DNA of 64,000 nucleotides from Chromobacterium violaceum ATCC 12472 (GCF_000007705.1 NC_005085.1:1373752-1437751), one strand, 5' to 3'; positions 8,434-17,171 are shown, counted from the stretch's first letter. A program made the numbers and translations. Notes: a model not told the origin generated them from the letters alone.

Positions 8434-9135
8434 ATGGCTTCGGTCAACCAGTTCGCTTATGTTCCCGGCACCAACACCTACAAGTTCGCCTACGGCGGAT
8501 CCATTCCCAACATGCCCGTCGTCAACATGCCTGCCGACACCAACTGGCTGCGCTGGGCGATGCTGAACGACGGCGAGTATTACCGGATGTACTTCTTCAA
8601 GGGCAGCACCGCCAACACGCTGTACCAGGCGGCGTTCAATCCCGCGACCGGCGCTTACGAGTTCGGCTACAACTCGATCAAGGAGCTGCAAATCACCGGC
8701 GCGCCGGCCGACGCCGACGCCAGCAGCCTGGCGATGCTCTACGACGGCAGCACCAAGACCTATCGGCTGTATCTGCGCCGGTTGGGCGCGCCGACGGTGC
8801 TGTACCAGTTCGGCTTCAATCGGGAAACCAGCCGCTACGAGTACGGCTACAACTCGATTCCCACGCTGAATGTGGTGAAGGCGCCCGGCGACACCGACTG
8901 GCACCGCTGGTCGATGCTGTTCGACGGCAGCGCTTACCGTCTGTACGCGTTCAAGGTCGGCAGCACCGATACCTTCTATCAGTTCGCCTACAATCGGCAG
9001 ACGAATCAGTACGAGTACGGCTTCGATTCGATTCCGGTGCTGAGCCTGGTGGATATCCCGGCCAACAGCAATCTGACCAGTATGGCGATGCTGTTCGGGC
9101 AGGGCGATTACCGCTTGTACTTCCAGACGCTCTGA
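8434..9135 (+). CDS. Four-repeat beta-rich protein of unknown function (lectin-like organisation)
   Basis: A 233-residue protein built from four imperfect repeats of 54-60 residues (about 5-60, 61-120, 121-179, 180-233). The shared pattern is YQFxYNxxTxxYEYGYxSIP, then xxMLxDGxxYRLYxFK. It is rich in Tyr, Phe and Asn and has no signal peptide, transmembrane segment or Cys. Repeats of this size with alternating aromatic strands suggest a small beta-propeller or trefoil-like fold, as in several cytoplasmically made bacterial lectins; that is inference, and I recognise no named family. A very strong AGGAGG site precedes the ATG, and a TATAAT at 8256-8261 may belong to its promoter, so high expression is plausible. 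Confidence 0.85.
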   Translation: MASVNQFAYVPGTNTYKFAYGGSIPNMPVVNMPADTNWLRWAMLNDGEYYRMYFFKGSTANTLYQAAFNPATGAYEFGYNSIKELQITGAPADADASSLAMLYDGSTKTYRLYLRRLGAPTVLYQFGFNRETSRYEYGYNSIPTLNVVKAPGDTDWHRWSMLFDGSAYRLYAFKVGSTDTFYQFAYNRQTNQYEYGFDSIPVLSLVDIPANSNLTSMAMLFGQGDYRLYFQTL

Positions 9136-9181
9136 CGCGAACGGCGGCGCGGCGGACAGGCGCCCGCCGCGCGCGCCTCCG

Positions 9182-9538
9182 TCATGGGCCCGTCACCAGC
9201 AACAGCAGGCCGGCGCCCTGTTCCGGCGCGCCGTCGGGCAAGATCCGGTAACAGCGATGCCCGCCGGCAATAGCGCCGCCTTCCAGCCGGCACTCCAGCA
9301 CATTGCAGACATAGCTCAGCACCGCCTGCCGCATGGCCTGCAATTCCTCGGCCAGCGGCAGCTCGACATAGGGCATGAATTGCTCGTCGGCCTGGGCCCG
9401 CGCCGGGAGGCCGGCCTTGCTCAGCAGCCCGGCGATCCGGTCGGCTTGCTGGATGGCATGCTGCCGCGCGTAGAGCGCGTCCAGCTGGGAGCGGTATTGA
9501 TCCGCGGCGTGTCTGACCAGTTCGGCATACAGGCTCAT
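9182..9538 (-). CDS. Hypothetical protein
   Basis: A 118-residue frame starting MSLYAELVRHAADQYRSQLDALYARQHA, with GAGGTGA upstream of the ATG. The first 55 residues are predicted amphipathic helix; the rest is mixed with two Cys. No family recognised. It is convergent with the repeat-protein gene and lies ahead of nothing obvious. An overlapping frame on the other strand looks less natural. Moderate confidence that it is a real gene. Confidence 0.6.
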   Translation of the reverse strand: MSLYAELVRHAADQYRSQLDALYARQHAIQQADRIAGLLSKAGLPARAQADEQFMPYVELPLAEELQAMRQAVLSYVCNVLECRLEGGAIAGGHRCYRILPDGAPEQGAGLLLLVTGP

Positions 9539-9670
9539 CTTTCACCTCGGGCGGGAGGGAGCGGGCCGTCCGGAGGGCCGGAGCGGCGCGCGCAGGGATG
9601 GAGTGTCATGCTTTAGGTTTAGCCGCTGCAGCAGCGGCGCAGGTCAGCCGCTTGGACAGGTTTTCCCCAT

Positions 9671-10357
9671 TCACAAGCATGCGGCGGCGGCGCGTATCAC
9701 CGCCGCCTCGCGCCGGTCTCTGACCTGGTCGATCCCCTGCCGGGCCGCGGCCAGCACTTCCGGGCTGGCCAACTCCGGCCGGCCGGATGCGAATGGCGGA
9801 GCCGGCGCGTATTCCAGCGTCAGCTGCGCCGTTTGCGCGAATTGCGGCCCGGCGATTTCCGCCATCAGCGTCAGCGCCATGTCTATGCCGGCGGTGACGC
9901 CGCCGCCGCTGATCAGCTTGCCGTCCACCACCACCCGATCCGGGCAGGGCTGGGCGCCGAAGGCCGCCAGGCTGTCCAGCCAGGCCCAGTGGCAGGCGGC
10001 GCGGCGACCCTTGAGCAGGCCGGCCGCGCCGAGCAGCAGCGAGCCGGTGCAGACCGAGCTGACATAGTCGGCGCTGGCGGCGAGACGGCGCAACTGCGCC
10101 AGCAATTCGGCATCCTCCATCGCTTCTATGGTGCCCAGGCCGCCCGGCACCAGCAGCAGATCGCAGCGCTCGATAGCGCCAAGCCGGGCGATGTCGGCGA
10201 AGACGATGCCGCCGTCGGCGCGGATATCTTCCCCCCGGCTGGATGCCAGTACGCAGCGGGCATGGGGCAGCTTGCTCAGAAACTCCAGCGGGCCGGTGAA
10301 GTCGAGCTGGGTGACGCCGGGATACAGGGCGAAAACGATGGTATAGGGTGGGTTCAT
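9671..10357 (-). CDS. inhA: DJ-1/PfpI family protein, isonitrile hydratase-like
   Basis: A 228-residue class I glutamine amidotransferase-like protein. It has the nucleophile elbow SSVCTGSLLLGAAGLLKGRRAACHW (catalytic Cys about residue 101) and the N-terminal YPGVTQLDFTGPLEFL. This is the pattern of Pseudomonas isonitrile hydratase, which converts isonitriles to N-formamides. The substrate in this organism is unknown, and other small-molecule DJ-1 enzymes are possible. It is transcribed divergently, with an 83-nt gap, from a GlxA-type regulator that carries the same fold as its sensor domain, so the regulator probably controls it. Confidence 0.85.
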   Translation of the reverse strand: MNPPYTIVFALYPGVTQLDFTGPLEFLSKLPHARCVLASSRGEDIRADGGIVFADIARLGAIERCDLLLVPGGLGTIEAMEDAELLAQLRRLAASADYVSSVCTGSLLLGAAGLLKGRRAACHWAWLDSLAAFGAQPCPDRVVVDGKLISGGGVTAGIDMALTLMAEIAGPQFAQTAQLTLEYAPAPPFASGRPELASPEVLAAARQGIDQVRDRREAAVIRAAAACL

Positions 10358-10440
10358 GATGCCTCCGGGCCGTGATTGACCCTGCCATCATCGAATGGCT
10401 ATGATTTGGCGTAAATGACAAGATTGCAGCTTTTCATGCC

Positions 10441-11373
10441 ATGATCCGGGACATCGCCATTCTGTTGTTCGACGGTTTCCAGCTGCTGGATGCGGCGGGG
10501 CCGATCTCCGTTTTCGAGTGCGCGCTGCGCTACCGCCCCGGCGCGTACAGGCTGACGCCGTTGACGCGGAACGGCGGCGCGGCGCGCAGCTCTTCCGGCG
10601 TTGTCATCGACAGCCGGCCGCTGTCCTCGCTGCCGGCGCCGGATACCTTGCTGGTGGCCGGCGGCGAGGGCGCGCCTGCCGTTTTGGATTGCGCAGAGAC
10701 CCAGGCCTATATCCGGCGTTGCGCGCAAGACTCGCGTCGGGTGGTCAGCGTATGCACGGGCGCTTTCCTGCTGGCGGAGGCAGGCTTGCTGGACGGTCGG
10801 CGAGCCACTACCCACTGGGCGCATGGCGGCGAGTTCGTCCGCCGCTATCCGAAGGTGGAATTGGACGCCGACCGCATCTTCATCCGCCAGGATAGCGTGT
10901 GGACGGCGGCCGGCGTCAGCGCCGGCATCGACGTGGCGCTGGCGCTGGTGGCGGAAGACATGGGAGAGGACATCGCCCGGCGCTGCGCGCAGCGGTTGGT
11001 GGTGTATTACCGTCGTCCAGGCGGACAGTCGCAGTTCTCGTCGCTGCTGGAAATGCAGCGGCCGGACGGGCGCTTCGCGGCCTTGCTCGATCAGGTGCGG
11101 CGCAGCCTGGACGCGCCGTGGGATGTTGAGGCATTGGCTGGATTCTGTTGCCTGAGCCCGCGCCACTTCTCGCGCCTGTTCCAGGCCGAGGTGGGCATGC
11201 CGCCGGCCAAGGCGGTGGAGCAACTGCGGGTGGAAGCCGCGCGTTCCGCGCTGGAAAGCGGCGAGCGCTCGATGCAAAGGGTGGCGCGCCAGTGCGGCTT
11301 CGGCGACGCGGAACGGATGCGCCGCAGCTTCCTGCGCGTGCTGGGGCGCCAGCCGTCCAGCCTGCTGCGCTGA
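10441..11373 (+). CDS. GlxA-type AraC family transcriptional regulator with DJ-1/PfpI sensor domain
   Basis: A 310-residue protein. Residues 1-190 form a DJ-1/PfpI domain (ILLFDGFQLLDAAGPISVFE, then VVSVCTGAFLLAEAGLLDGRRATTHW with the Cys elbow). Residues 210-310 form an AraC double helix-turn-helix (VEALAGFCCLSPRHFSRLFQ, then VARQCGFGDAERMRRSFLRVLG). Such proteins usually regulate amine or betaine catabolism or their divergent neighbour. The divergent neighbour here is the isonitrile hydratase-like gene. No strong Shine-Dalgarno is visible before the ATG at 10441, so the start is moderately certain. Confidence 0.9.
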   Translation: MIRDIAILLFDGFQLLDAAGPISVFECALRYRPGAYRLTPLTRNGGAARSSSGVVIDSRPLSSLPAPDTLLVAGGEGAPAVLDCAETQAYIRRCAQDSRRVVSVCTGAFLLAEAGLLDGRRATTHWAHGGEFVRRYPKVELDADRIFIRQDSVWTAAGVSAGIDVALALVAEDMGEDIARRCAQRLVVYYRRPGGQSQFSSLLEMQRPDGRFAALLDQVRRSLDAPWDVEALAGFCCLSPRHFSRLFQAEVGMPPAKAVEQLRVEAARSALESGERSMQRVARQCGFGDAERMRRSFLRVLGRQPSSLLR

Positions 11374-11390
11374 TTCGCGGCGGGCTTGGC

Positions 11391-11483
11391 GCCGCTGGCA
11401 ACACGCCTGATCCTGCGTTGCGCTTGCTGGCGGTGCGGCTTGTGCCGCCTGCGCCGACGCGCCTTGGCTCTGGCGCAACGAGG
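11391..11483 (+). repeat. Dispersed intergenic repeat, copy A
   Basis: About 93 nt, roughly 80 percent alike by eye to 26673-26767. Shared blocks include CCTGATCCTGCGTTGCGC and GCGCCTTGGCTC. In this copy CGTTGCGC and GCGCAACG form terminal inverted octamers, so it can fold into a long hairpin. It lies just after the GlxA-type gene. Confidence 0.65.
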
Positions 11484-11496
11484 GGGGCGATTTGCG

Positions 11497-11760
11497 TCAG
11501 CGGCGCGCGCGCAGCAGGCGGCGGGTTTCACCGGCAAGCTCGCGCTGCGCCGACGCCAGCAGCTTCAGGTCCAGGTCCTGGATCGCCAGCTGCTGGGCTT
11601 GCTGTTGATTGACGGCCAGCAGTTGCTGTTCCCGCAGCCTCAGTTGCTCGACCTGGGTCTCGAGCGCCGCGGCGCGGCCGAACTGCAGGTCCAGCAGTTG
11701 CAGGGGAAGCAGCAGCGCCAGCGCGGCGGCGGCGAGCTTGAAGGGGGCGCGCAGCGTCAT
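11497..11760 (-). CDS. Small membrane-anchored coiled-coil protein, i-spanin (Rz)-like
   Basis: An 87-residue protein: a short cytoplasmic N-terminus (MTLRAPFK), one transmembrane helix (about 8-27, LAAAALALLLPLQLLDL) and then a long Gln/Leu-rich helix (ETQVEQLRLREQQLLAVNQQQ) with heptad character. This is the layout of phage inner-membrane spanins, which disrupt the outer membrane at the end of lysis. The start ATG overlaps the stop of the muramidase gene as ATGA, with AGGAGG upstream, so the two are coupled. No overlapping Rz1-type outer-membrane lipoprotein frame was recognised. Function inferred from layout and neighbour only. Confidence 0.65.
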   Translation of the reverse strand: MTLRAPFKLAAAALALLLPLQLLDLQFGRAAALETQVEQLRLREQQLLAVNQQQAQQLAIQDLDLKLLASAQRELAGETRRLLRARR

Positions 11761-12551
11761 GCCAGCCTCCTTGCGCGGTCGTGGGCCGCGGCCAGGCGGG
11801 CCTCGTACAGGCTTTCCAGGCTGGCGGAGCCCTGCCGGATGCGGGCCGCCGCGCGCCAGCGGCGCTCGCGCAAGGTTTGCAGCAAGTCCGGGCGCGCGCG
11901 CAGCAGGCGGACCAGGCCCTCTAGCTGGCTGGCTTCGTCCCGTTCCATTGCCAGACGGAACTCCCCGGCATCGGCATAAGCCAGTTCCCGCCAATAGAAA
12001 CCGGGCAGCCGGAACAGGCCCCAAAGGCAGGACTCCACCGCCACGGCTTCGCCGGCCGCCGCCGCCAGCTGCCGGAAGCGTTCCCACTCCGCGGGCGCGC
12101 TCTGATAGCCTCCGCGCGAGGGGCCGCACAGCTCGGGATGGCGGCTGGCGAGACGATTGGCGTCCAGGCCGGCTTTCAAGGCCTGGCGGTAGGCGATGTG
12201 GCGCTCCAGCAGGATGCGCGCCCGTCCATCGGGAAGAAACCCGCCGTCCTGAGCCTCTGTCTCGCAAAAGGCCTTCAGGCAGGGGAGAGGCAAGCGCAGG
12301 CTTTCGGCGGCGGCGATCAGATCGGTTTCGCCCAGCCGGCGCGGATCGCGCTGGCCGCGAAGCGCCGCCAGCGTGGCGCTGCCGGCCACGCCGCTTACCA
12401 CCAGGCCGGCTCGGCGCTGCAGCTTGGCCACCGCTTGCTCGGTGGCCGATCCATACCATCCGTCCACCAGCAGCCTGGCGCCCTGGCAGTTGAGGCGGGT
12501 CTGCAATTCCCGCACTTCCTGGCCGCACGAGCCCTTGTTCAACGCTTGCAT
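11757..12551 (-). CDS. Phage-type N-acetylmuramidase with peptidoglycan-binding domain (endolysin)
   Basis: A 264-residue protein. Residues 1-65 are a PG_binding_1 module (GSCGQEVRELQTRLNCQG, VDGWYGSATEQAV). Residues 80-260 match the DUF3380/N-acetylmuramidase family of phage endolysins (ETEAQDGGFLPDGRARILLERH with the likely catalytic Glu, then SRGGYQ and WGLFRLPGFYWRELAY). It cuts glycan strands. It has no signal peptide, so release would need a holin, lysis or a secretion system; none is nearby. GGAGGGA precedes the ATG. Together with the spanin-like gene it forms a two-gene lysis cassette with no other phage gene around it. Confidence 0.85.
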   Translation of the reverse strand: MQALNKGSCGQEVRELQTRLNCQGARLLVDGWYGSATEQAVAKLQRRAGLVVSGVAGSATLAALRGQRDPRRLGETDLIAAAESLRLPLPCLKAFCETEAQDGGFLPDGRARILLERHIAYRQALKAGLDANRLASRHPELCGPSRGGYQSAPAEWERFRQLAAAAGEAVAVESCLWGLFRLPGFYWRELAYADAGEFRLAMERDEASQLEGLVRLLRARPDLLQTLRERRWRAAARIRQGSASLESLYEARLAAAHDRARRLA

Positions 12552-12603
12552 GCCGTTCTCCCTCCGCTGTGCCCCGGCTTCGGCCGGCGCGCTGCCTGAA
12601 TGA

Positions 12604-13212
12604 CAGCCAGCTTAAGCGCCGTCGGGCGGCAGCGGCAGCGGAAGCATGTCAGAGGCCGGCGCAGGCGGGCGCTATCCAGGCGCCTGGCCGCGCCTCTCCG
12701 GCTTCCGCCCGCGCGCGAGGCCGGGGGCCTGGTTCCTCCGCGATGGGGCGTGGCAAGAATGGGGGGCATTCTTCTGATGCCGTGACGGCGAGGCGGGGAG
12801 GGAAATATATTGAGAATGATTCGCGGGTAGCGAATATCGTTTTAATCTTAATATCCGATAGTCATGGCGCGGCAGTTTTTATCAGGCCTTTATCGATAAA
12901 GGCCATATATCCCGGATATTGATTCAGAGAAAAAAGCATTAATGCGTCATTCGAATATTACTTCTCGTTAATGCATCGATTTTATGCGCGGCGCATTGAG
13001 AGGGCTCGTGTTTGTCCGCCGCAGCGTTGACAGTTCTGCCCTTTGCCGCTAAAGTGCAGCGTTCTGTTGGCCGGCAACGCTTTAAAATCAAATTGTTGCC
13101 CCTGCGGAAACGCGCCGCCAATCTGGCTAAAGCGGAATGTTCCGGCAAATGGCCAATTTGCCCGCGGCGCGCGGTCTTCCTGCACTGCCAGGGACTCGAT
13201 ATTTAAATTGCA
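12604..13212. other. Long non-coding region upstream of tRNA-Leu
   Basis: About 600 nt without a credible gene. The first part is GC-rich. From 12800 to 13000 it is strikingly AT-rich for this genome (ATATATTGAGAATGATTC, repeated AATATCG motifs) and could hold a promoter for an unseen small RNA. Nothing more specific can be supported. Confidence 0.5.
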
Positions 13213-13242
13213 TTGTCAGCCAGCGCTCGGCTGGGCTACAAT
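13213..13242 (+). promoter_or_regulatory. Promoter of tRNA-Leu
   Basis: TTGTCA (13213-13218) and TACAAT (13237-13242) with an 18-nt spacer, ending 16 nt before the tRNA. Confidence 0.6.
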
Positions 13243-13258
13243 TGCCCGCTTTGTTGCG

Positions 13259-13343
13259 GCCCCGGTGGTGAAATTGGTAGACACAAGGGACTTAAAATCC
13301 CTCGGCTTCGGCTGTGCCGGTTCGACCCCGGCCCGGGGCACCA
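13259..13343 (+). tRNA. tRNA-Leu(TAA)
   Basis: An 85-nt class II tRNA. Acceptor GCCCCGG/CCGGGGC, anticodon loop CTTAAAA (TAA), long variable arm CTCGGCTTCGGCTG, encoded CCA. Confidence 0.97.
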
Positions 13344-13526
13344 TCAGCAACCTGGCTGCGAAGGCCGTTTTGGTCCGGGACGAACGGATGGCGACATCCA
13401 TTCCGCTGGATTAAAATTCACATCCTGGCGACGCCGTCGCCTAACTGGACAAGTGGCCGGTTGCACCAAGCCTCTTGGTTGGGCAGCATGCGCTGTCTTT
13501 GCATCAACGGATCTAGATTGAAGTTC

Positions 13527-13973
13527 ATGAAGCCAAATACTGAAACGGCACTCGGTGCTGCTCTCAAGTCTGCAGTCCAAAGCTTGTCCAAGAAAAAGCA
13601 GACCGAGATGATCGCGGACCACATCTACGGCAAGTTCGACGTGTTTCGCCAGTTCCGGCCGTTGGCGCTGGGCATTCACGAGAGCCTGATCGCAGCGCTG
13701 TCGCAGTTCGATCCGGCCCTGATCTCCCGCGTGGTGGCCAACCACTGCCGCAAGCCGCGCTACCTGAAGTCGCTGGCCCGCGGCGGCAAGCGCTTCGACC
13801 TGAACGGCAAGCCGCAGGGCGAGGTCAGCGCCGAGGAGAAGCGCGCCGCCGAGCTGCAGATGCAGCCGAAGAACGCCCCGGCCGCCGAGCCGGAAACCGC
13901 CCCGGTCGACGCCGCCGGCCCGGTTGCCGTCGAAGCGGCCGCGCAGCCGCAGGACGGCCAGGCCGAATCCTGA
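13527..13973 (+). CDS. proQ: ProQ/FinO family RNA-binding protein
   Basis: A 148-residue protein. The ProQ/FinO core spans about residues 10-100 (QTEMIADHIYGKFDVFRQFRPLALGIHESLIAAL, then VVANHCRKPRYLKSLARGGKRFDLNG), the concave RNA-binding fold that recognises 3' ends and intrinsic terminators. The Ala/Pro-rich C-terminal tail (about 105-148) is probably disordered. The long C-terminal domain of enterobacterial ProQ is absent, as in the small Neisseria ProQ, so it likely acts as a global sRNA/mRNA chaperone. The ribosome binding site is weak, so the start is assigned on family length. A terminator follows. Confidence 0.88.
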   Translation: MKPNTETALGAALKSAVQSLSKKKQTEMIADHIYGKFDVFRQFRPLALGIHESLIAALSQFDPALISRVVANHCRKPRYLKSLARGGKRFDLNGKPQGEVSAEEKRAAELQMQPKNAPAAEPETAPVDAAGPVAVEAAAQPQDGQAES

Positions 13974-13994
13974 GCCGCGCTTTCCGTTGAGGAC

Positions 13995-14024
13995 AAAAGC
14001 CCTGTCGCCTGACAGGGCTTTTTG
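13995..14024 (+). terminator. Terminator after the ProQ-family gene
   Basis: AAAAGCCCTGTC and GACAGGGCTTTT form a 12-bp stem with a GCCT loop, followed by T residues. Confidence 0.9.
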
Positions 14025-14098
14025 CATTCCTGCCACTTGAAATGCCGGCAACAGCCGCCATCTGCCGGCTATCGCCAACCTCAATAACATTGACGACC

Positions 14099-15994
14099 AT
14101 GAGTGCACAGAAAGAAACCCTGGGTTTTCAGACCGAAGTCAAACAGCTGCTCAAGCTGATGATCCATTCCTTGTATTCCAACAAGGAAATCTTCTTGCGT
14201 GAATTGATCTCCAATGCGTCCGACGCGGCCGACAAGCTGCGCTTCGAGGGCCTGGCCAAGCCGGAGCTGTTCGAGAACGATCCGGAGCTGAAGATCCGCA
14301 TCGCCTTCGATAAAGACGCCCGCACCATCACTATCGCCGACAACGGCATCGGCATGAGCCGCGACGAAGTGGTGTCCCATATCGGCACCATCGCCAAGTC
14401 GGGCACCAAGTCCTTCTTCGAGCAGCTGTCCGGCGACGAGAAAAAGGATGCCCACCTGATCGGCCAGTTTGGCGTAGGCTTCTATTCCGCCTTCATCGTC
14501 GCCGACAAGGTGACGCTGACCACCCGTCGCGCCGGCGAGGCCGAGGCCGTGCGCTGGGAGTCGCACGGCGAGGGCGAGTACACGCTGGAGAGCGTGGAGA
14601 AGGCCGAGCGCGGCACCGAGATCGTCCTGCACCTGAAGGAGGGCGAGGACGAGCTGCTGAACGACTGGAAGCTGAAGGGCATCATCCGCAAGTATTCCGA
14701 CCACATCTCCATCCCGATCGAGATGAAGAAGGGCAACAGCTACGGCGAGAACGGCGAAGTGATCGTCAGCGACGAAATGGAGGCGGTCAACTCCGCGTCC
14801 GCGCTGTGGACCCGCTCCAAGAACGACATCAGCGAAGAGCAGTACCAGGAATTCTACAAGCACGTCGCCCACGACTTCACCGCCCCGCTGGCCTGGAGCC
14901 ACGCCCGCGTCGAGGGCCGCCAGGAATACACCGAGCTGCTGTATATCCCGTCGCGCGCGCCGTTCGACCTGTATGACCGCGAGCGCAAGCAGGGCGTGAA
15001 GCTGTACGTGCGCCGCGTCTTCATCATGGAAGACACCGAGAAGCTGATGCCGCACTACCTGCGCTTCGTGCGCGGCGTGATCGACAGCAACGATCTGCCG
15101 CTGAACGTGTCGCGCGAAATCTTGCAGGAGTCCAAGGACATCGACGCCATCCGCGCCGGCTGCGTGAAGAAGGTGCTGGGCCTGCTGGAAGACTTGTCGG
15201 CCAACCAGCCGGAGAAGTACGCCGAGTTCTGGAAGGAATTCGGCCAGGTGCTGAAGGAAGGCGTGGGCGAGGACTTCGCCAACAAGGAGCGCATCGCCAA
15301 GCTGCTGCGTTTCGTCTCCACCGCGTCCGAAGACGCCGAGCCCACCGTATCGCTGGCTGATTACATCGGCCGGATGAAGGAAGGCCAGGACAAGATCTAC
15401 TACATCACCGCCGACACGCTGGCCGCCGCCAAGAACAGTCCGCATCTGGAAGTGTTCAAGAAGAAGGGCGTGGAGGTGCTGCTGTTGACCGACCGCGTCG
15501 ACGAATGGGTGACAGGCTCGCTGTTCGAATTCGACGGCAAGGCGCTGCAATCCGTCGCCAAGGGCGCCCTCGATCTGGGCGCGCTGGAAGACGAGGCCGA
15601 CAAGGAAGCGCAGAAGCAGGTCGAGGAAGCGTCCAAGCCGGTGGTGGAAAAAGTGCAGAAGGCGTTGGGCGACAAGGTGAAGGAGGTGCGCGCCACCGCC
15701 CGCCTGGTGGAAAGCCCGGCTTGCCTGGTGGCCGGCGAGCATGACATGAGCGCCCACCTGGAGCGCATGCTGAAGGCTGCCGGCCAGAAGATAGAAGGCA
15801 GCAAGCCGACGCTGGAAATCAATCCGGAGCATGTGCTGGTCAAGCGTTTGGCCGAGGAGTCCGACGAGGCCCGCGCCGGCGACCTGGCCGCCGTGCTCTA
15901 CGATCAGGCCTTGCTGGCCGAAGGCGGCAAGCTGGAAGACCCTGCCTCCTTCGTCAAGCGCATCAACAAGCTGATGCTGGAGTTGTCGGTCTGA
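14099..15994 (+). CDS. htpG: Molecular chaperone HtpG (Hsp90)
   Basis: A 631-residue cytoplasmic Hsp90. The GHKL ATP-binding domain shows [22 protein letters not shown] and [11 protein letters not shown]. The middle domain includes [10 protein letters not shown] and [15 protein letters not shown] with the catalytic Arg region, and the C-terminal dimerisation domain follows. It remodels client proteins with DnaK. The start is taken at [14 protein letters not shown], which fits the family; an upstream in-frame ATG would add 19 unrelated residues. A terminator follows 27 nt after the stop. Confidence 0.97.
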   Translation: MSAQKETLGFQTEVKQLLKLMIHSLYSNKEIFLRELISNASDAADKLRFEGLAKPELFENDPELKIRIAFDKDARTITIADNGIGMSRDEVVSHIGTIAKSGTKSFFEQLSGDEKKDAHLIGQFGVGFYSAFIVADKVTLTTRRAGEAEAVRWESHGEGEYTLESVEKAERGTEIVLHLKEGEDELLNDWKLKGIIRKYSDHISIPIEMKKGNSYGENGEVIVSDEMEAVNSASALWTRSKNDISEEQYQEFYKHVAHDFTAPLAWSHARVEGRQEYTELLYIPSRAPFDLYDRERKQGVKLYVRRVFIMEDTEKLMPHYLRFVRGVIDSNDLPLNVSREILQESKDIDAIRAGCVKKVLGLLEDLSANQPEKYAEFWKEFGQVLKEGVGEDFANKERIAKLLRFVSTASEDAEPTVSLADYIGRMKEGQDKIYYITADTLAAAKNSPHLEVFKKKGVEVLLLTDRVDEWVTGSLFEFDGKALQSVAKGALDLGALEDEADKEAQKQVEEASKPVVEKVQKALGDKVKEVRATARLVESPACLVAGEHDMSAHLERMLKAAGQKIEGSKPTLEINPEHVLVKRLAEESDEARAGDLAAVLYDQALLAEGGKLEDPASFVKRINKLMLELSV

Positions 15995-16020
15995 GCCTGC
16001 AGGCGCAGATTCCGCAAATG

Positions 16021-16047
16021 AACCGCCCTTTCCCTGGGCGGTTTTTT
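16021..16047 (+). terminator. Terminator after htpG
   Basis: AACCGCCC (16021-16028) pairs with GGGCGGTT (16036-16043) across a 7-nt loop, followed by TTTT. Confidence 0.9.
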
Positions 16048-16098
16048 ATTGCCGTTGTCCTAAAATGAAAGTCCCTGCAAGCGAACCAGGAGACGGCG

Positions 16099-16515
16099 AT
16101 GAGCGAAACGAGAGCGCTGCCGGGCGTGTATCCGTGCCTGTGCTACGACAACGCGGTGGCGGCGATGGAATGGCTGGAGCGGGCGTTCGGCTTCAAACGC
16201 CGCTTCGCCGTGATCGAGGACGGCAGGGTGCATCACTCCGAGCTGAGCCTGGGCAACACCGTGATCATGGTGTCCAGCCCCAAGCCGGAACAACAGTGGG
16301 TCAGCGCGCGCGGCCTGCCGGGGCTGGCGCAGGCCTTGTGCGTCCATGTGCCTGATCCGGCCGCGCATTACGAGCGCGCCAAGGCGCAGGGCGCGAACAT
16401 CGTCCAGCCGCTGGCGCGCGAGGATTATGGCGCCAGCGGCTATCTGGCGCGCGATCCGGAAGGCCAGCAATGGTATTTCAGCGATTATCTGCCCGGAGAA
16501 TACTGGGAGTCTTGA
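16099..16515 (+). CDS. VOC family (glyoxalase/bleomycin-resistance fold) protein
   Basis: A 138-residue protein with two beta-alpha-beta-beta-beta modules: VYPCLCYDNAVAAMEWLERAFGFKRRF at the start and ALCVHVPDPAAHYERAKAQGANI in the second half. It ends with ARDPEGQQWYFSDY, the usual metal-site Glu region. It is closest in pattern to PhnB-like VOC proteins with no assigned substrate. AGGAGA precedes the ATG. It shares direction with the isochorismatase-like gene 62 nt downstream. Confidence 0.85.
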   Translation: MSETRALPGVYPCLCYDNAVAAMEWLERAFGFKRRFAVIEDGRVHHSELSLGNTVIMVSSPKPEQQWVSARGLPGLAQALCVHVPDPAAHYERAKAQGANIVQPLAREDYGASGYLARDPEGQQWYFSDYLPGEYWES

Positions 16516-16577
16516 CCCGGTAGTGCGCAGTCGCCCCGCGCGTGGCATCATGCTGTTTTCATTTTCAAGGCCGCCAG

Positions 16578-17171
16578 ATGCCCGCGCCGCTGCGATTCTC
16601 CTCCGACAAACCCTTGCTGCTGTTGATCGACATGCAGCAGGCGGTTGACGACCCCAGCTGGGGGCCGCGCAATCATCCGCAGGCCGAACAGGCGTGCGCC
16701 GGCCTGCTGCAGGCGTGGCGCGCGCGCGGCTTGCCATTGATCCACATCCGCCACGATTCCGTCGAGCCGAACTCCACCTATCGGCCGGGCCAGCCCGGCC
16801 ACGCGTTCAAGCCGGAGGTTGAGCCGCGGCCCGGGGAAACCGTGATCGCCAAGCAGACCAATAGCGCCTTCATCGGCACCGGGCTTGAGGCCTTGTTGCG
16901 CGCCAACGGCTGGCTGGAGCTGGTCGTGGCCGGCGTCAGCACCAGCAATTCGGTCGAGGCCACGGTGCGGATGGCCGGCAATCTGGGTTTCGCTGTCTGC
17001 TTGGCGGAGGATGGCTGTTTCACCTTCGACAAGACCGACTGGCATGGCCGCCGCCGTTCCGCGGACGAGGTGCACGCAATGAGCCTGGCCAATCTGGACG
17101 GCGAGTATTGCCGCGTCTGCGGCAGCGCGGACATCCTGGCCGCGCTTGGCAATATTGCCGGCGCCGCGTGA
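16578..17171 (+). CDS. Isochorismatase-family hydrolase lacking the usual catalytic Cys
   Basis: A 197-residue protein of the cysteine hydrolase fold: Asp in LLLIDMQQAV, Lys in VIAKQTNSAFIGT, and the third-motif strand LVVAGVSTSNSVEATVRMAGNLGF. In nicotinamidases and related amidases the last motif carries the nucleophilic Cys (for example TNVCV). Here the position is Ser (SNSVE), as in a sizeable subgroup related to true isochorismatases, which do not need a Cys. The substrate is unknown. The start is at MPAPLRF (AAGG upstream) rather than the further upstream ATG. Confidence 0.85.
   Translation: MPAPLRFSSDKPLLLLIDMQQAVDDPSWGPRNHPQAEQACAGLLQAWRARGLPLIHIRHDSVEPNSTYRPGQPGHAFKPEVEPRPGETVIAKQTNSAFIGTGLEALLRANGWLELVVAGVSTSNSVEATVRMAGNLGFAVCLAEDGCFTFDKTDWHGRRRSADEVHAMSLANLDGEYCRVCGSADILAALGNIAGAA

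Noticed and set aside
12811..12825. Possible Fur box TGAGAATGATTCGCG
   Set aside because: Only the left half fits the 7-1-7 inverted repeat, and no iron-related gene lies downstream.
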